DNA of 33,367 nucleotides from Longimicrobium sp. (GCA_036387335.1 DASVTZ010000118.1:1-33367); one strand, 5' to 3'. Numbered from the stretch's first letter, positions 23,246 to 30,425 are shown. Numbers and translations are program-made. The notes: a model not told the origin generated them from the letters alone.

Positions 23246-23251
23246 AATGTA
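23246..23251 (-). promoter_or_regulatory. Possible -10 element (TACATT) for polA
   Basis: Reading leftwards, GCGTACATTGCC lies about 45 bases before the GTG start. It is the only AT-rich hexamer in the 162-base divergent gap and matches the TACATT before the EamA gene. Confidence 0.3.
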
Positions 23252-23362
23252 CGCCGGGGGCCGGGCGGGGAAAAGCGCTGGCGTGCTTCCTGCCACCGGA
23301 GGCGCCGCCGCCTTGCGAGGCGGGCTACGGGCAACATCCACGCAGCACAGGAGGAAGGTACC

Positions 23363-23770
23363 ATGAAGAAGCAGATGCTGAGGCTCGCCCTCGTGCTGGC
23401 GATCGCGCCGGCCGCGTACGGCTGCCGCACCGCCGCCACGGTGGGCGCCGGTGCCGCCGCGGGCGCCGCCGCCGCCACGCAGGTCAACCAGAACGTCGAA
23501 GCCACCATCAACGCCCCCATCGCCACGGTGGACAGCCGCGCCCGCGCCGCCCTCCAGATCCGCGGCATGACGCTGACCGACGCCGAGTACGAGGACAACG
23601 CGACGGAGCGCGAGTACGAGGGCCGCCAGGGCGACAACGTGGCCCACATCAAGCTCGTGGCGAACGGCGCCAACAGCACGCGCGTGGCCGTCTCGTACCG
23701 CCGCGGCGCCGTGGACTACAGCAAGGACCAAGCGCAGCAGATCCTGCGCATCATCCAGAATACCCGGTAA
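23363..23770 (+). CDS. Small lipoprotein, DUF3568-like
   Basis: 135 aa. AGGAGGAAGG sits just before the ATG at 23363. A signal peptide with lipobox-like AAYGC (Cys21) suggests a lipid-anchored periplasmic protein. An Ala/Gly-rich linker (VGAGAAAGAAAATQ) is followed by a compact alpha/beta domain: EATINAPIATVDSRARAAL, GMTLTDAEYEDNATEREYEG, HIKLVANGANSTRVAVSYRR. This matches small lipoproteins of the DUF3568 type, whose function is unknown. It stands alone between polA and a convergent bacilliredoxin gene, with an inverted heptamer array after its stop. Confidence 0.8.
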   Translation: MKKQMLRLALVLAIAPAAYGCRTAATVGAGAAAGAAAATQVNQNVEATINAPIATVDSRARAALQIRGMTLTDAEYEDNATEREYEGRQGDNVAHIKLVANGANSTRVAVSYRRGAVDYSKDQAQQILRIIQNTR

Positions 23771-23832
23771 GACGCCAGGAAATCGGGGGACGCACCAGAT
23801 CCCTGGTGCGTCCCCCGCGCGTTGTCCCCGAG

Positions 23833-23905
23833 AGTGCTAAGTCCTAAGTGCTAAGTCCTTTCCAGCACTTAGCACTTAGCACTTAGCACTTGGCACTTGG
23901 CACTT
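23833..23905. repeat. Inverted (AGTGCTA)n / (CACTTAG)n heptamer arrays between convergent genes
   Basis: AGTGCTAAGTCCTAAGTGCT is followed, after a short TTTCC turn, by repeated AGCACTT units (three CTTAG and two CTTGG variants). The arms are complementary, forming a long stem in either transcript. It fills most of the gap between two convergent stop codons (23770 and 23911), suiting a bidirectional transcript end. Confidence 0.85.
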
Positions 23906-23910
23906 TCCCC

Positions 23911-24327
23911 TCAGCAGTACTGCTCGAACGCGTTCCTGAGGTCCGCCGCGATCTGGTCGGCGCTGCGCCCCTCGATCTGGTGGCGCTCCAGCATGAAGGC
24001 CACGTCGCCGTCCTTGAGCAGCGCGATGGAGGGCGACGACGGCGCGTAGCCGTGCAGGTACCCGCGGGCCACCTGGGTCGCCTCGGTGTCCTGCCCGGCG
24101 AACACGGTGGCGAGCTTGGCGGGCTTCTTGTCGCCCTGCAGCGCCATGGCGACTGCGGGGCGGGCGTTGCGCGCCGCGCATCCGCACACCGAGTTCACCA
24201 CCAGCAGCGTCGCCTCCTGCGTGTCGCCCAGCGTCTGCTCTACCTCCTGCGCCGTCTTCAGCTCCTGCACCCCCAGCCGCGTCAGCTCCGCGCGCATCGG
24301 CGCGACCAGCATCTCGGGATATGGCAT
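23911..24327 (-). CDS. BrxA/BrxB-family bacilliredoxin
   Basis: 138 aa. The active-site CGC motif (NSVC48GC50AARNARPA) and N-terminal MPYPEMLVAPMRAELTRLG identify the YphP/YqiW family, which removes bacillithiol from S-bacillithiolated proteins in Firmicutes. Later motifs TVFAGQDTEATQVARGYLHG and SIALLKDGDVAFMLERHQIE agree. The ATG at 24327 is chosen because GAGGAG lies seven bases before it; an earlier in-frame ATG at 24342 would overlap that site. Its presence implies bacillithiol or a similar thiol in this organism, but no thiol-synthesis gene is in the window. Likely induced by oxidative stress; no operator seen. Confidence 0.95.
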   Translation of the reverse strand: MPYPEMLVAPMRAELTRLGVQELKTAQEVEQTLGDTQEATLLVVNSVCGCAARNARPAVAMALQGDKKPAKLATVFAGQDTEATQVARGYLHGYAPSSPSIALLKDGDVAFMLERHQIEGRSADQIAADLRNAFEQYC

Positions 24328-24413
24328 CGTTTGACTCCTCATTGGACAGATGGTTCACCGCTGAACGAATATGATGCGGCCGAGCAGAATGCGCCAGGGG
24401 GTGCGACCCCTTA

Positions 24414-24598
24414 TGTCATCCTGAGCCCCGCGCCCCTCCGCCCTCGCTCGTGCTCCACCCTCTGGCGCGGAGCGAAGGATCTACTGTGCGGAATTGGTCG
24501 TTCGCCCAGGGCCTCCAGCCTCGCCGGCTAGATCCTTCGGCAGCCGCGGGAGTACGGCGGGCGGCAGGCATCCGTCGGGCGGCTCCCTCAGGATGACA
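24414..24598. repeat. MITE-like element, copy 2 (inverted relative to 9456-9648)
   Basis: 185 bases with ends TGTCATCCTGAG and CTCAGGATGACA, a perfect 12-base inverted repeat. Inside, TGGCGCGGAGCGAAGGATCT (from 24463) and CCTCGCCGGCTAGATCCTTC (to 24538) correspond, reversed, to the blocks of copy 1. The rest differs, so the conserved parts are the ends and the two GAAGGATCTA blocks. No gene lies in 24328-24622. Confidence 0.85.
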
Positions 24599-24622
24599 GA
24601 AAAAGGGGTGCGGGTCAGGTTG

Positions 24623-25192
24623 TCAGCGCGCGTTCGGCACCCACGGCACGTCCTCCACGCCCGCGCGGCGGTTGGCGAGGCGGGCGAGGGTGAAGAGGAG
24701 GTCGGAGAGGCGGTTGAGGTAGACGATGACGCCCTCTTCGATGGTCGCCGTGCGCGCGAGCGAGACGACGCGCCGCTCCGCCCGCCGGCAGACGGTGCGC
24801 GCCAGGTGCAGCACCGCGGCCGCGGGCGAGCCGCCGGGGAGGACGAAGCTCTTGAGCGGCTCCAGTTCCTCCTCCGCGCGGTCGATCCACGCCTCCATCT
24901 CCGCCACGCGCGCGGGATCGAGCTGGGGAATCCACGGGTTCTCGCGCCCGCCATCCTCCGCCGCGGGCGTCGCCAGCCTCGCGCCGAGGGTGAACAGGTC
25001 CGCCTGCACCAGCCGCAGCCCCGCCACCATCTCCGCGTCGTCCGATGCGGCCAACGCCATCCCCAGCACGGAGTTGAGCTCGTCCACGTCGCCGTAGGCC
25101 TCCACGCGGGCGTCGTCCTTGGCGACACGCATCCCGCCGAAGAGCCCCGTCTCGCCGCGGTCGCCGGTCTTCGTGTAGATCTTGAGCGTCAT
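24623..25192 (-). CDS. Cob(I)alamin adenosyltransferase, PduO type
   Basis: 189 aa. It adenosylates cob(I)alamin with ATP to give coenzyme B12. N-terminal KIYTKTGDRGETGLFGG binds ATP; VEAYGDVDELNSVLGMAL and VCRRAERRVVSLA are the other conserved blocks, and FVLPGGSPAAAVLHLART matches the family. Cytoplasmic, trimeric in relatives. The ATG at 25192 overlaps the upstream gene's stop (ATGA), so it is translated together with the HicB/DinB fusion protein. An upstream in-frame ATG at 25243 would lie inside that gene and adds a non-conserved tail. No other B12 gene is present. Confidence 0.95.
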   Translation of the reverse strand: MTLKIYTKTGDRGETGLFGGMRVAKDDARVEAYGDVDELNSVLGMALAASDDAEMVAGLRLVQADLFTLGARLATPAAEDGGRENPWIPQLDPARVAEMEAWIDRAEEELEPLKSFVLPGGSPAAAVLHLARTVCRRAERRVVSLARTATIEEGVIVYLNRLSDLLFTLARLANRRAGVEDVPWVPNAR

Positions 25193-25884
25193 GGAGATCG
25201 AGCCGGTTCGAGGGCCCAGAGCGCGGCGCGCCCGAGGCTCCATTCAAGCCACAGCAGGCGCCGAAGCACCTTGCGCGGGGTCCACTCCTCGCCCTCCAGC
25301 ACCAGCCGGGAGCCGCGCCGCTCCGGCGGCAGGTGCCCCAGGTGCTGAACGACCAGCGCCATCGCCGTGTCCAGCCGCGCGACGGTCAGCTCGGGCGTTT
25401 CCGCCATCGGCGTCGCGCCGAGGCGGCTGAGGAGCCACCACTGCGCGCGGGCCAGCTCGTCCAGGATCTGCCGCACCGTCCACCCGCCCTCCGCCGGCAC
25501 GTCCAGCTCCGCGTCCGGCCGCCTGCGGATGCGCGCCAGCAGCAGACCCCGCAACTCGCCCAGCCGGTGCACGCCGGACTGCAGCTCCGCCTCCCCGAGC
25601 GCCGGCAGGTCCGCCGCGAAGCAGGCGACGGTCTCCCCCTCGGCTACGCGAGCCTCGGTCTCCAGCCACTCGTCCACGGCCACCTCCAGCTCCGCATCGT
25701 CCGCGGGCACCGGCTCGCCGATGAACGCCAGGAACTGGAGCCACTGCTGGAGCGCCGCCGCGAAGTTCCCCACCGCCTCCTCCGCCGAGCTCCCCGGCGC
25801 CGCGCACCCCGGAAGGTTCAGCCCGTGCGCCAGGAATCCGCCATCCGCGCCCTCCTCCACCCCCACGGCGAAGCGTGCATCCAT
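25189..25884 (-). CDS. HicB-like domain fused to a DinB-like domain
   Basis: 231 aa. Residues ~1-60 (FAVGVEEGADGGFLAHGLNL PGCAAPGSS, then AEEAVGNFAAALQQWLQFL) look like the HicB antitoxin/partial RNase H fold: beta strand, Gly-rich turn, LPGC, and the AEEAxxN helix. Residues ~100-231 resemble a DinB/YfiT four-helix bundle (LGELRGLLLARIRRR, GWTVRQILDELARAQWWLLS, EEWTPRKVLRRLLWLEWSL). No HicA toxin adjoins. The gene overlaps the adenosyltransferase start, implying coupled expression. The repeat upstream ends GGGGGTGAGGGT directly against the ATG and probably supplies its ribosome-binding purines. The combined function is unknown. Confidence 0.75.
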   Translation of the reverse strand: MDARFAVGVEEGADGGFLAHGLNLPGCAAPGSSAEEAVGNFAAALQQWLQFLAFIGEPVPADDAELEVAVDEWLETEARVAEGETVACFAADLPALGEAELQSGVHRLGELRGLLLARIRRRPDAELDVPAEGGWTVRQILDELARAQWWLLSRLGATPMAETPELTVARLDTAMALVVQHLGHLPPERRGSRLVLEGEEWTPRKVLRRLLWLEWSLGRAALWALEPARSP

Positions 25885-25914
25885 ACCCTCACCCCCGTCT
25901 CGTTACACTCGACT

Positions 25915-25970
25915 GCCCCCTCTCCCGATAACAGGAGAGGGCTGCGCCCTCTGTTATCGAGAGAGGGGGC
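25915..25970. repeat. 56-base hairpin repeat, copy 3
   Basis: Same orientation as copy 1 and identical except for one loop base (TGC for TCC). The accompanying ACCCCCGTCTCGTTACACTC lies between it and the HicB/DinB start codon. Confidence 0.9.
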
Positions 25971-25998
25971 GGAACCACCGCCCACCGCCTCGAACCGC

Positions 25999-26050
25999 TC
26001 CCCCTCCCCCAGGCAGTTTTGGGGGAGGGGGATGCGTCGCGGAGCGACGC
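25999..26050 (-). terminator. Double hairpin after ldcA
   Basis: TCCCCCTCCCCCA pairs with TGGGGGAGGGGGA (13 bp) at 25999-26032; GCGTCGC pairs with GCGACGC at 26034-26050. They lie within 17-70 bases after the LD-carboxypeptidase stop, and the gap starts GGGGCCCCACCCCC, a variant of the post-stop motif seen elsewhere. No U tract, so factor-dependent or stabilising. Confidence 0.5.
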
Positions 26051-26066
26051 TGGGGGTGGGGCCCCC

Positions 26067-26990
26067 TCACACCACCGCCGCCTCCACCAGCTCCAGCGTC
26101 CCGGCGTCCGCATCCAGGCGCGCGCGGATGCCCATGGGGAGCGTCCAGTTGTCCGCGATGTGGCCGAAGGGGAACCCCATCGCAACCGGAACGCCCAGGC
26201 CGCCCAGCAGGTCGCGGATCACGTCGGTGGCGGTGGGGGTGTCGGGGCGGCCCGCGTCCGGCATCTCGCTGATGGCGCCGATCGCGATGCCGGCCACCCG
26301 GTCCAGCACCCCCGCCAGGCGCAGCTGCGACAGGAGCCGGTCCAGCTTGTACGCCGCCTCGCCGACCTCCTCCAGGAAGAGGATCGCGCCTTCGGGGCGG
26401 ATGGTGTACGCCGTGCCGGCCAGCGACGCGAGCAGCGACAGGTTCCCCCCCAGCAGCGGCCCCTCGGCGACACCGGGCGCGATCGTCTCCGCGCGGCCGG
26501 GGCCGGCGTCGGGGAAGGGGAGGGGGCCGGCCGGCGCGTCGTCCGAAAGGACGCGGAAGAGGGTGTCGCGCGAGAAGTCGTTGAAGATCTCGGTCGCGGG
26601 GTGCGGGCCGTGAAAGGAGACGAGCCCCAGGCGCTGGATGGCGAGGTGGATCGCGGTGTTGTCGCTGTAGCCGATCACCGGGCGCGGGCGGGCGGCGAGC
26701 GCATCGAAATCCAGCCGGTCCAGGATGCGCATGACGCCGTAGCCGCCGCGCAGCGCCCAGATCGCGTCGTTGGACGGATCGCGCAGGGCCGCGTTGAAGT
26801 CGGCGGCGCGCGCGTCGTCGTCGCCCGACAGGTAGCCGATGCGTCCGCGGGCATTTTCGCCGACGACGGGCTCCCATCCCCAGTCGGAAAGGCGATCGGC
26901 GGCGCGCTCCACGGCGCCGGGGGCGAGCGGGCCGGCGGGGGCCACGAGCGCCACCCGCGAGCGGGCGCGAAGGCGGGGCACGAGGATCAT
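26067..26990 (-). CDS. ldcA: LD-carboxypeptidase (S66 family, muramoyltetrapeptide carboxypeptidase-like)
   Basis: 307 aa. It should remove the terminal D-Ala from tetrapeptides during murein recycling. The S66 triad is visible: Ser109 in VIGYSDNTAIH, Glu207/208 in ILFLEEVGEAAYKLDR, and His277 in GFPFGHIADNWTLP. RGGYGVMRILDRLD upstream is also conserved. No signal peptide, so cytoplasmic. The start overlaps the MFS stop by four bases (ATGA at 26990), suggesting an MFS-LdcA operon and possibly muropeptide-related transport. Some S66 members instead cleave microcin C7 (MccF), giving immunity; an exporter beside it makes that alternative worth keeping. Confidence 0.92.
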   Translation of the reverse strand: MILVPRLRARSRVALVAPAGPLAPGAVERAADRLSDWGWEPVVGENARGRIGYLSGDDDARAADFNAALRDPSNDAIWALRGGYGVMRILDRLDFDALAARPRPVIGYSDNTAIHLAIQRLGLVSFHGPHPATEIFNDFSRDTLFRVLSDDAPAGPLPFPDAGPGRAETIAPGVAEGPLLGGNLSLLASLAGTAYTIRPEGAILFLEEVGEAAYKLDRLLSQLRLAGVLDRVAGIAIGAISEMPDAGRPDTPTATDVIRDLLGGLGVPVAMGFPFGHIADNWTLPMGIRARLDADAGTLELVEAAVV

Positions 26991-28219
26991 CGCGCGCCCT
27001 CCGCGAACGCGAGCACGCCCAGCGCCCCCGCGGCCAGGGCGGCTCCAGCCAGGTACGGCGCGGAGATCCCCAGGTGCGCGAAGGCGAACCCGCCGCCCAT
27101 AGGCCCCGCCACGCGGCCCAGCGCGCCCAGCGACTGGTACACGCCCAGCACCTTCCCCTGTTCGGCCGGCCCCGCCGCGCGCGACACCCACGACGACAGC
27201 GACGGCGACGCCGTTCCCTGCCCGAACGCCAGCGCGGCGAGCGCCACCCCGAGCGCCGCGAGTGACGGCGCCACGGCCAGCGCGCCCATCCCCGCGGCCA
27301 GCACCGCGAGGCCCAGGATCGCGGTGCGGCGCTCGCCCAGCCGCCTCGTCAGCCGCCCCACGCCCCACCCCTGCGCCAGCACGGAGATGAGTCCCAGGTA
27401 GGCGAAGAGGAACGCCACCTCGCGCGGCCCCATCCGCCAGCGCTGGTATGCCCAGAGCGAGAGCGTGGCCTCCGCGCCCGCGAAGGCGAGCGTCAGCAGG
27501 AGCGCGGCGGAGTAGGGCGCGCGCAGGCGGCGGTCCGTCCAGCCGCGCAGGCGTGCGGCGAGGCCGGGCGTGCGCGGCGCCGTGTCGCGCGCCTCGGGCG
27601 GGAGCGACTCGGGGAGCCACCAGAGCGCCAGCAGCGCGTTCCCCAGCGTCAGCGCCGCGGCGACGAAAAAGGGCACCGCCGTCCCGAACCCCGCCAGCGC
27701 CCCGCCGATCGCCGGCCCCAGGATGAAGCCCAGCCCGAACGCCGCCCCGATCATCCCCATCGCCTTCGCGCGCCGCTCGGGGGCGGAGACGTCGGCTACG
27801 TACGCCTGCGCCACGCCGACGTTGGCGCCCATCAGCCCGCCGAGCGCCCGCGCCGCCAGCAGCGCCGCCACGCTCCCCGCGAAGCCGCAGAGGAGGTACG
27901 AAAAGGCCGATCCGAAGAGGCCCACCAGCAGCACGGGCCGCCTCCCATACCTGTCCGAAAGGCGCCCCCAGCCCGGCGCGAAGAGGAATTGCATCGCCGA
28001 GTACACCGCCAGCAGCGACGCCACCGCCACCGCCCCGGCGCCGAACCCCTGCGCGTACAGCGGGAGGAGGGGAATGACGATCCCGAACCCCACCAGGTCC
28101 AGCAGTACGGTGACGAAGACGATGGCCAAGGGCGAGCGCCGGCCGCCCACCGCGGGGGGCACGGCGGGGCGCGCGCGGAGGCGGGGGCGGGAAGGCGCGG
28201 ATAGCACGGATCGGGTCAC
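26987..28219 (-). CDS. MFS transporter (DHA1, TetA-like)
   Basis: 410 aa from GTG 28219. Twelve hydrophobic segments are evident, with motif A as GRLSDRYGRRPVLLVGLF after TM2 and a motif C-like stretch GAAFGLGFILGPAIGGALAG in TM5, both marks of proton-driven antiporters of the TetA/DHA1 branch. The frame is open to 28459, but the extra residues are Pro/Arg-rich and run into the divergent gene region, so the GTG just before TRSVLSAPSR is preferred; 28207 GTG is another option. Substrate unknown. Coupled to the S66 peptidase gene by an ATGA overlap. Confidence 0.9.
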   Translation of the reverse strand: MTRSVLSAPSRPRLRARPAVPPAVGGRRSPLAIVFVTVLLDLVGFGIVIPLLPLYAQGFGAGAVAVASLLAVYSAMQFLFAPGWGRLSDRYGRRPVLLVGLFGSAFSYLLCGFAGSVAALLAARALGGLMGANVGVAQAYVADVSAPERRAKAMGMIGAAFGLGFILGPAIGGALAGFGTAVPFFVAAALTLGNALLALWWLPESLPPEARDTAPRTPGLAARLRGWTDRRLRAPYSAALLLTLAFAGAEATLSLWAYQRWRMGPREVAFLFAYLGLISVLAQGWGVGRLTRRLGERRTAILGLAVLAAGMGALAVAPSLAALGVALAALAFGQGTASPSLSSWVSRAAGPAEQGKVLGVYQSLGALGRVAGPMGGGFAFAHLGISAPYLAGAALAAGALGVLAFAEGAR

Positions 28220-28412
28220 GACCAGGGTTCCATCTCGCTGCGTGCGGCGGGGCCGCGGGTCCTTGGGCCTCCCGGCGGGAGGGGGAAAGCGGCCGGGAAG
28301 ATACCGCCCCGGGCGTGGCGAGACAACGACTTGCGGGGCCATGGGTGGCACGGGGCGTGCTGCGCGGCTACGTTCATCCATCGAACGATCCAGCCACACC
28401 GGGAGCGCTTTG

Positions 28413-28889
28413 ATGAACGACGTGATCGAGACCGCGGACGCCCTCCACGCGAGCGCCAACCGCCTCTACTGGCACAGCCGCGACTCCGTGGACGCCCTCG
28501 CCGCGCGGCTGGGGATGAGCCGCCACTCCTTCTACCAGTCGATCCGCCCGGAGCCCGCGGGCCGCGCCTGCGCAGCGTGCGGAGGCGAGCTGGAGTTCGC
28601 CAACCGCACCGCCCGCCAGACCTCGCGCGCGCGCTGCGCCGGCTGCGGCGCCACCGAGCGCGTGGCCCCGCCCGCCGTCCAATCGGTGGTGGTCGAGGAC
28701 GTGCTCCCCGCGCCGCCTCCGCCGCCTCCGAGCGCGCGCCCCAGCTTCCGCGGTTGGAACCTGTCCCGCTGGCGCCGCGAGCTGGCCGCCGTCCCCCGCG
28801 AGCGCGCCGCGATGGTGGGCGGCGCCGCGGCGCTGGGCGTGGCGGCCGGTGTGCTCGCCCTGGAGCTCCTCAACCCCTCGCGCTGGTGA
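28413..28889 (+). CDS. HTH / zinc-ribbon / single-TM protein
   Basis: 158 aa, GGGAG before the ATG at 28413. Residues ~10-48 look like a helix-turn-helix (DALAARLGMSRHSFYQSIRP). A zinc ribbon follows: CAACGGELEFANRT...RCAGCGATE, two CxxC pairs. A Pro-rich linker (APPPPPPSARP) leads to a terminal hydrophobic segment (AAMVGGAAALGVAAGVLALE). This order suggests a membrane-tethered DNA-binding protein, but no family was recognised. The stop overlaps the next gene by one base (TGATG), so the two are coupled. Confidence 0.78.
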   Translation: MNDVIETADALHASANRLYWHSRDSVDALAARLGMSRHSFYQSIRPEPAGRACAACGGELEFANRTARQTSRARCAGCGATERVAPPAVQSVVVEDVLPAPPPPPPSARPSFRGWNLSRWRRELAAVPRERAAMVGGAAALGVAAGVLALELLNPSRW

Positions 28890-29209
28890 TGCCGGTCGAC
28901 GCATCGCGCACGGATGCGCTGCGGAAGATGGCCGCCGCGCACCCCCAGGACCCGCGCCCCCGGTTCGGCCTGGCTCTGGAGTTCGAGCGCGCCGGCGACT
29001 GGGAGTCCGCCGCCGCCGAGCTCCGCGCCTACCTGAACCTCGCGGACGACGAGGGGAACGCCTTCGGCCGCCTGGGCCACGCCCTGCGCCAGCTCGGCCG
29101 CGACGACGAGGCCCGCGAAGCCTACCGCCAGGGCATCGCCGCCGCCGAGCGCCACGGACACCCCACGATGGCGATGGAGTTCGAGGAAGTGCTGGAGGAG
29201 ATGGGGTAG
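28889..29209 (+). CDS. Small TPR-repeat protein
   Basis: 106 aa, about three TPR units: DPRPRFGLALEFERAGDWES, AAAELRAYLNLADDEGNAFG, RLGHALRQLGRDDEAREAYR. TPR proteins mediate protein contacts; this one likely partners the upstream membrane-anchored HTH protein because the genes overlap. No signal peptide. The heptamer array begins three bases after its stop. Confidence 0.85.
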   Translation: MPVDASRTDALRKMAAAHPQDPRPRFGLALEFERAGDWESAAAELRAYLNLADDEGNAFGRLGHALRQLGRDDEAREAYRQGIAAAERHGHPTMAMEFEEVLEEMG

Positions 29210-29211
29210 TT

Positions 29212-29267
29212 GGGGAATGGGGAATGGGGAATGGGGAATGGGGAATGGGGAATGGGGAATGGAGAAT
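29212..29267. repeat. GGGGAAT heptamer array (seven exact units plus one variant)
   Basis: Seven exact GGGGAAT units then GGAGAAT. It ends four bases before the stop codon of the S23-type gene. Its inverted partner is at 29653-29687. Confidence 0.95.
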
Positions 29268-29270
29268 GGG

Positions 29271-29636
29271 CTAAGGGGCGAGGAGGCGTGCGCGCAGAGA
29301 GCGTAGCATCTTGCTGATGCGCGTCAGCAGGGCCAGCTCTGCGACGACCCGTTCCTCGGTGACATAGCCGAGCCGGATCGCGATCAGGAGAAAGGTCTCG
29401 ATCTCGGCGAGTGAGCCCTTTGCAACGGCGAGGAAGGCGGCGTAGTCCTTTCGAGTAGACCGCGAGTTGCCTTCCGCGATGTTTGCCGGAACAGACACGG
29501 CGGCTCGCCGGATCTGCGAGGTCAGGCCGAACCGCTCATCGGAGGGAAACGTCGCGGATACGCGGTAGATATCCACCACGAGATCCATCCCCAGCCGCCA
29601 GACATCCAGATCCCGGTGCGACGACACGCGGTTCAT
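29271..29636 (-). CDS. Four-helix bundle protein (S23 / rRNA intervening-sequence protein family)
   Basis: 121 aa. Family motifs: HRDLDVWRLGMDLVVDIYRV, FPSDERFGLTSQIRRAAVSV, PANIAEGNSRSTRKDYAAFL, AKGSLAEIETFLLIAIRLGY. This is the IVP/S23 fold, related to the Avd accessory protein of diversity-generating retroelements. GGAGGAG before the ATG at 29636 decides the start; an in-frame ATG at 29675 inside the upstream heptamer array would add MGNGEWGIDSGGE. Lower GC and less biased codons than its neighbours suggest transfer. The function of stand-alone members is unknown; no 23S rRNA or reverse transcriptase is near. It fills, with its arrays, the whole gap between two convergent genes. Confidence 0.93.
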   Translation of the reverse strand: MNRVSSHRDLDVWRLGMDLVVDIYRVSATFPSDERFGLTSQIRRAAVSVPANIAEGNSRSTRKDYAAFLAVAKGSLAEIETFLLIAIRLGYVTEERVVAELALLTRISKMLRSLRARLLAP

Positions 29637-29652
29637 CTCTCCTCCACTGTCG

Positions 29653-29687
29653 ATTCCCCATTCCCCATTCCCCATTCCCCATTCCCC
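29653..29687. repeat. ATTCCCC heptamer array (five exact units)
   Basis: Five exact ATTCCCC units, the reverse complement of the array at 29212-29267. It begins 17 bases upstream of the S23-type ATG and ends six bases from the shikimate-kinase stop. Confidence 0.95.
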
Positions 29688-29693
29688 CGCTGT

Positions 29694-30263
29694 TCACACC
29701 CCAGCCCCGCACCCCGCCCGCGTCCTCACCATCTGCTCGATCTCGAACGCGATCGACTCTACGGAGCGGGTGTCGGCGGGAATGGAGACGTCGGCCAGGC
29801 GGTAGAGGGGCTCGCGCTCTTCCATCATCTGCGCGATGATGGGGGCGGGGTCGTCCAGGTCGCGAAAGGGGCGGGGGATGGAGTCCTCGCGCAGGCGGCG
29901 GATGGTTTCGTCCACTGATACGCGCAGCCACACTCGCAGCGTCTCGGCGCCCAGGAGGCCCAGGAGCTCGGGGCGCGTGATCCAGCCGCCGCCGGGCGAC
30001 ATCACCAGGCGCCCCGCCGAAGCCGCCTCCCGGGTCAGCGCCGCCTCCCGCTCGCGGAAGCCTTCCTCGCCCACGTCGGCGATCAGCTCCTTGACGGTTC
30101 GCCCCTCGCGCTGTTCTATCTCCACGTCGAAGTCCAGGAAGCTCCACTCCAGCCGGCGCGCCAGCGCGGCGCCCACCGTGCTCTTCCCCGACGTCATGTA
30201 GCCCAGCAGCACCACGCGGTGCACGCCCGGAAAAGGGGGGATGTCGGACTCGCGTCTTCCCAT
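29694..30263 (-). CDS. aroK: Shikimate kinase
   Basis: 189 aa. It phosphorylates shikimate with ATP in aromatic amino-acid synthesis. Walker A is LLGYMTSGKSTVGAALARRL (~20-39); FLDFDVEIEQREGRTVKELI carries the DxD-E shikimate contacts; GEEGFREREAAL holds the substrate Arg; SPGGGWI is the Gly-rich Walker B-side motif; and RREDSIPRPF-type lid residues follow (LREDSIPRPF). GGAGG before ATG 30263 supports the start; the open frame extends far upstream only as antisense to gyrA. No other shikimate-pathway gene adjoins. Divergent from gyrA. Confidence 0.92.
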   Translation of the reverse strand: MGRRESDIPPFPGVHRVVLLGYMTSGKSTVGAALARRLEWSFLDFDVEIEQREGRTVKELIADVGEEGFREREAALTREAASAGRLVMSPGGGWITRPELLGLLGAETLRVWLRVSVDETIRRLREDSIPRPFRDLDDPAPIIAQMMEEREPLYRLADVSIPADTRSVESIAFEIEQMVRTRAGCGAGV

Positions 30264-30425
30264 GCTGCCTCCGTTCAGGGTCCGCGGCTCGCCCACGCAC
30301 GATGCAGACCCGCCGCGTGGCTTTTCCGAAGATTTGCCGAACCGAAAGAGCGCGCCGGGGTACAAGATGATAGGTTCCCGCTCGAATGCCGCCCCCCGCG
30401 GCCGGATGGATAGACACAGGCCCCG

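Noticed and set aside
23201-23731. N-terminal extension of DNA polymerase I to an ATG at 23731
   Set aside because: The extra 177 residues are antisense to the lipoprotein gene and unlike any PolA; the GTG at 23200 directly precedes the conserved N-terminus.
29212-29267. Possible CRISPR array at the heptamer repeats
   Set aside because: Units are 7 bases, contiguous and without spacers; no cas gene is in the window. The same holds for the octamer arrays.
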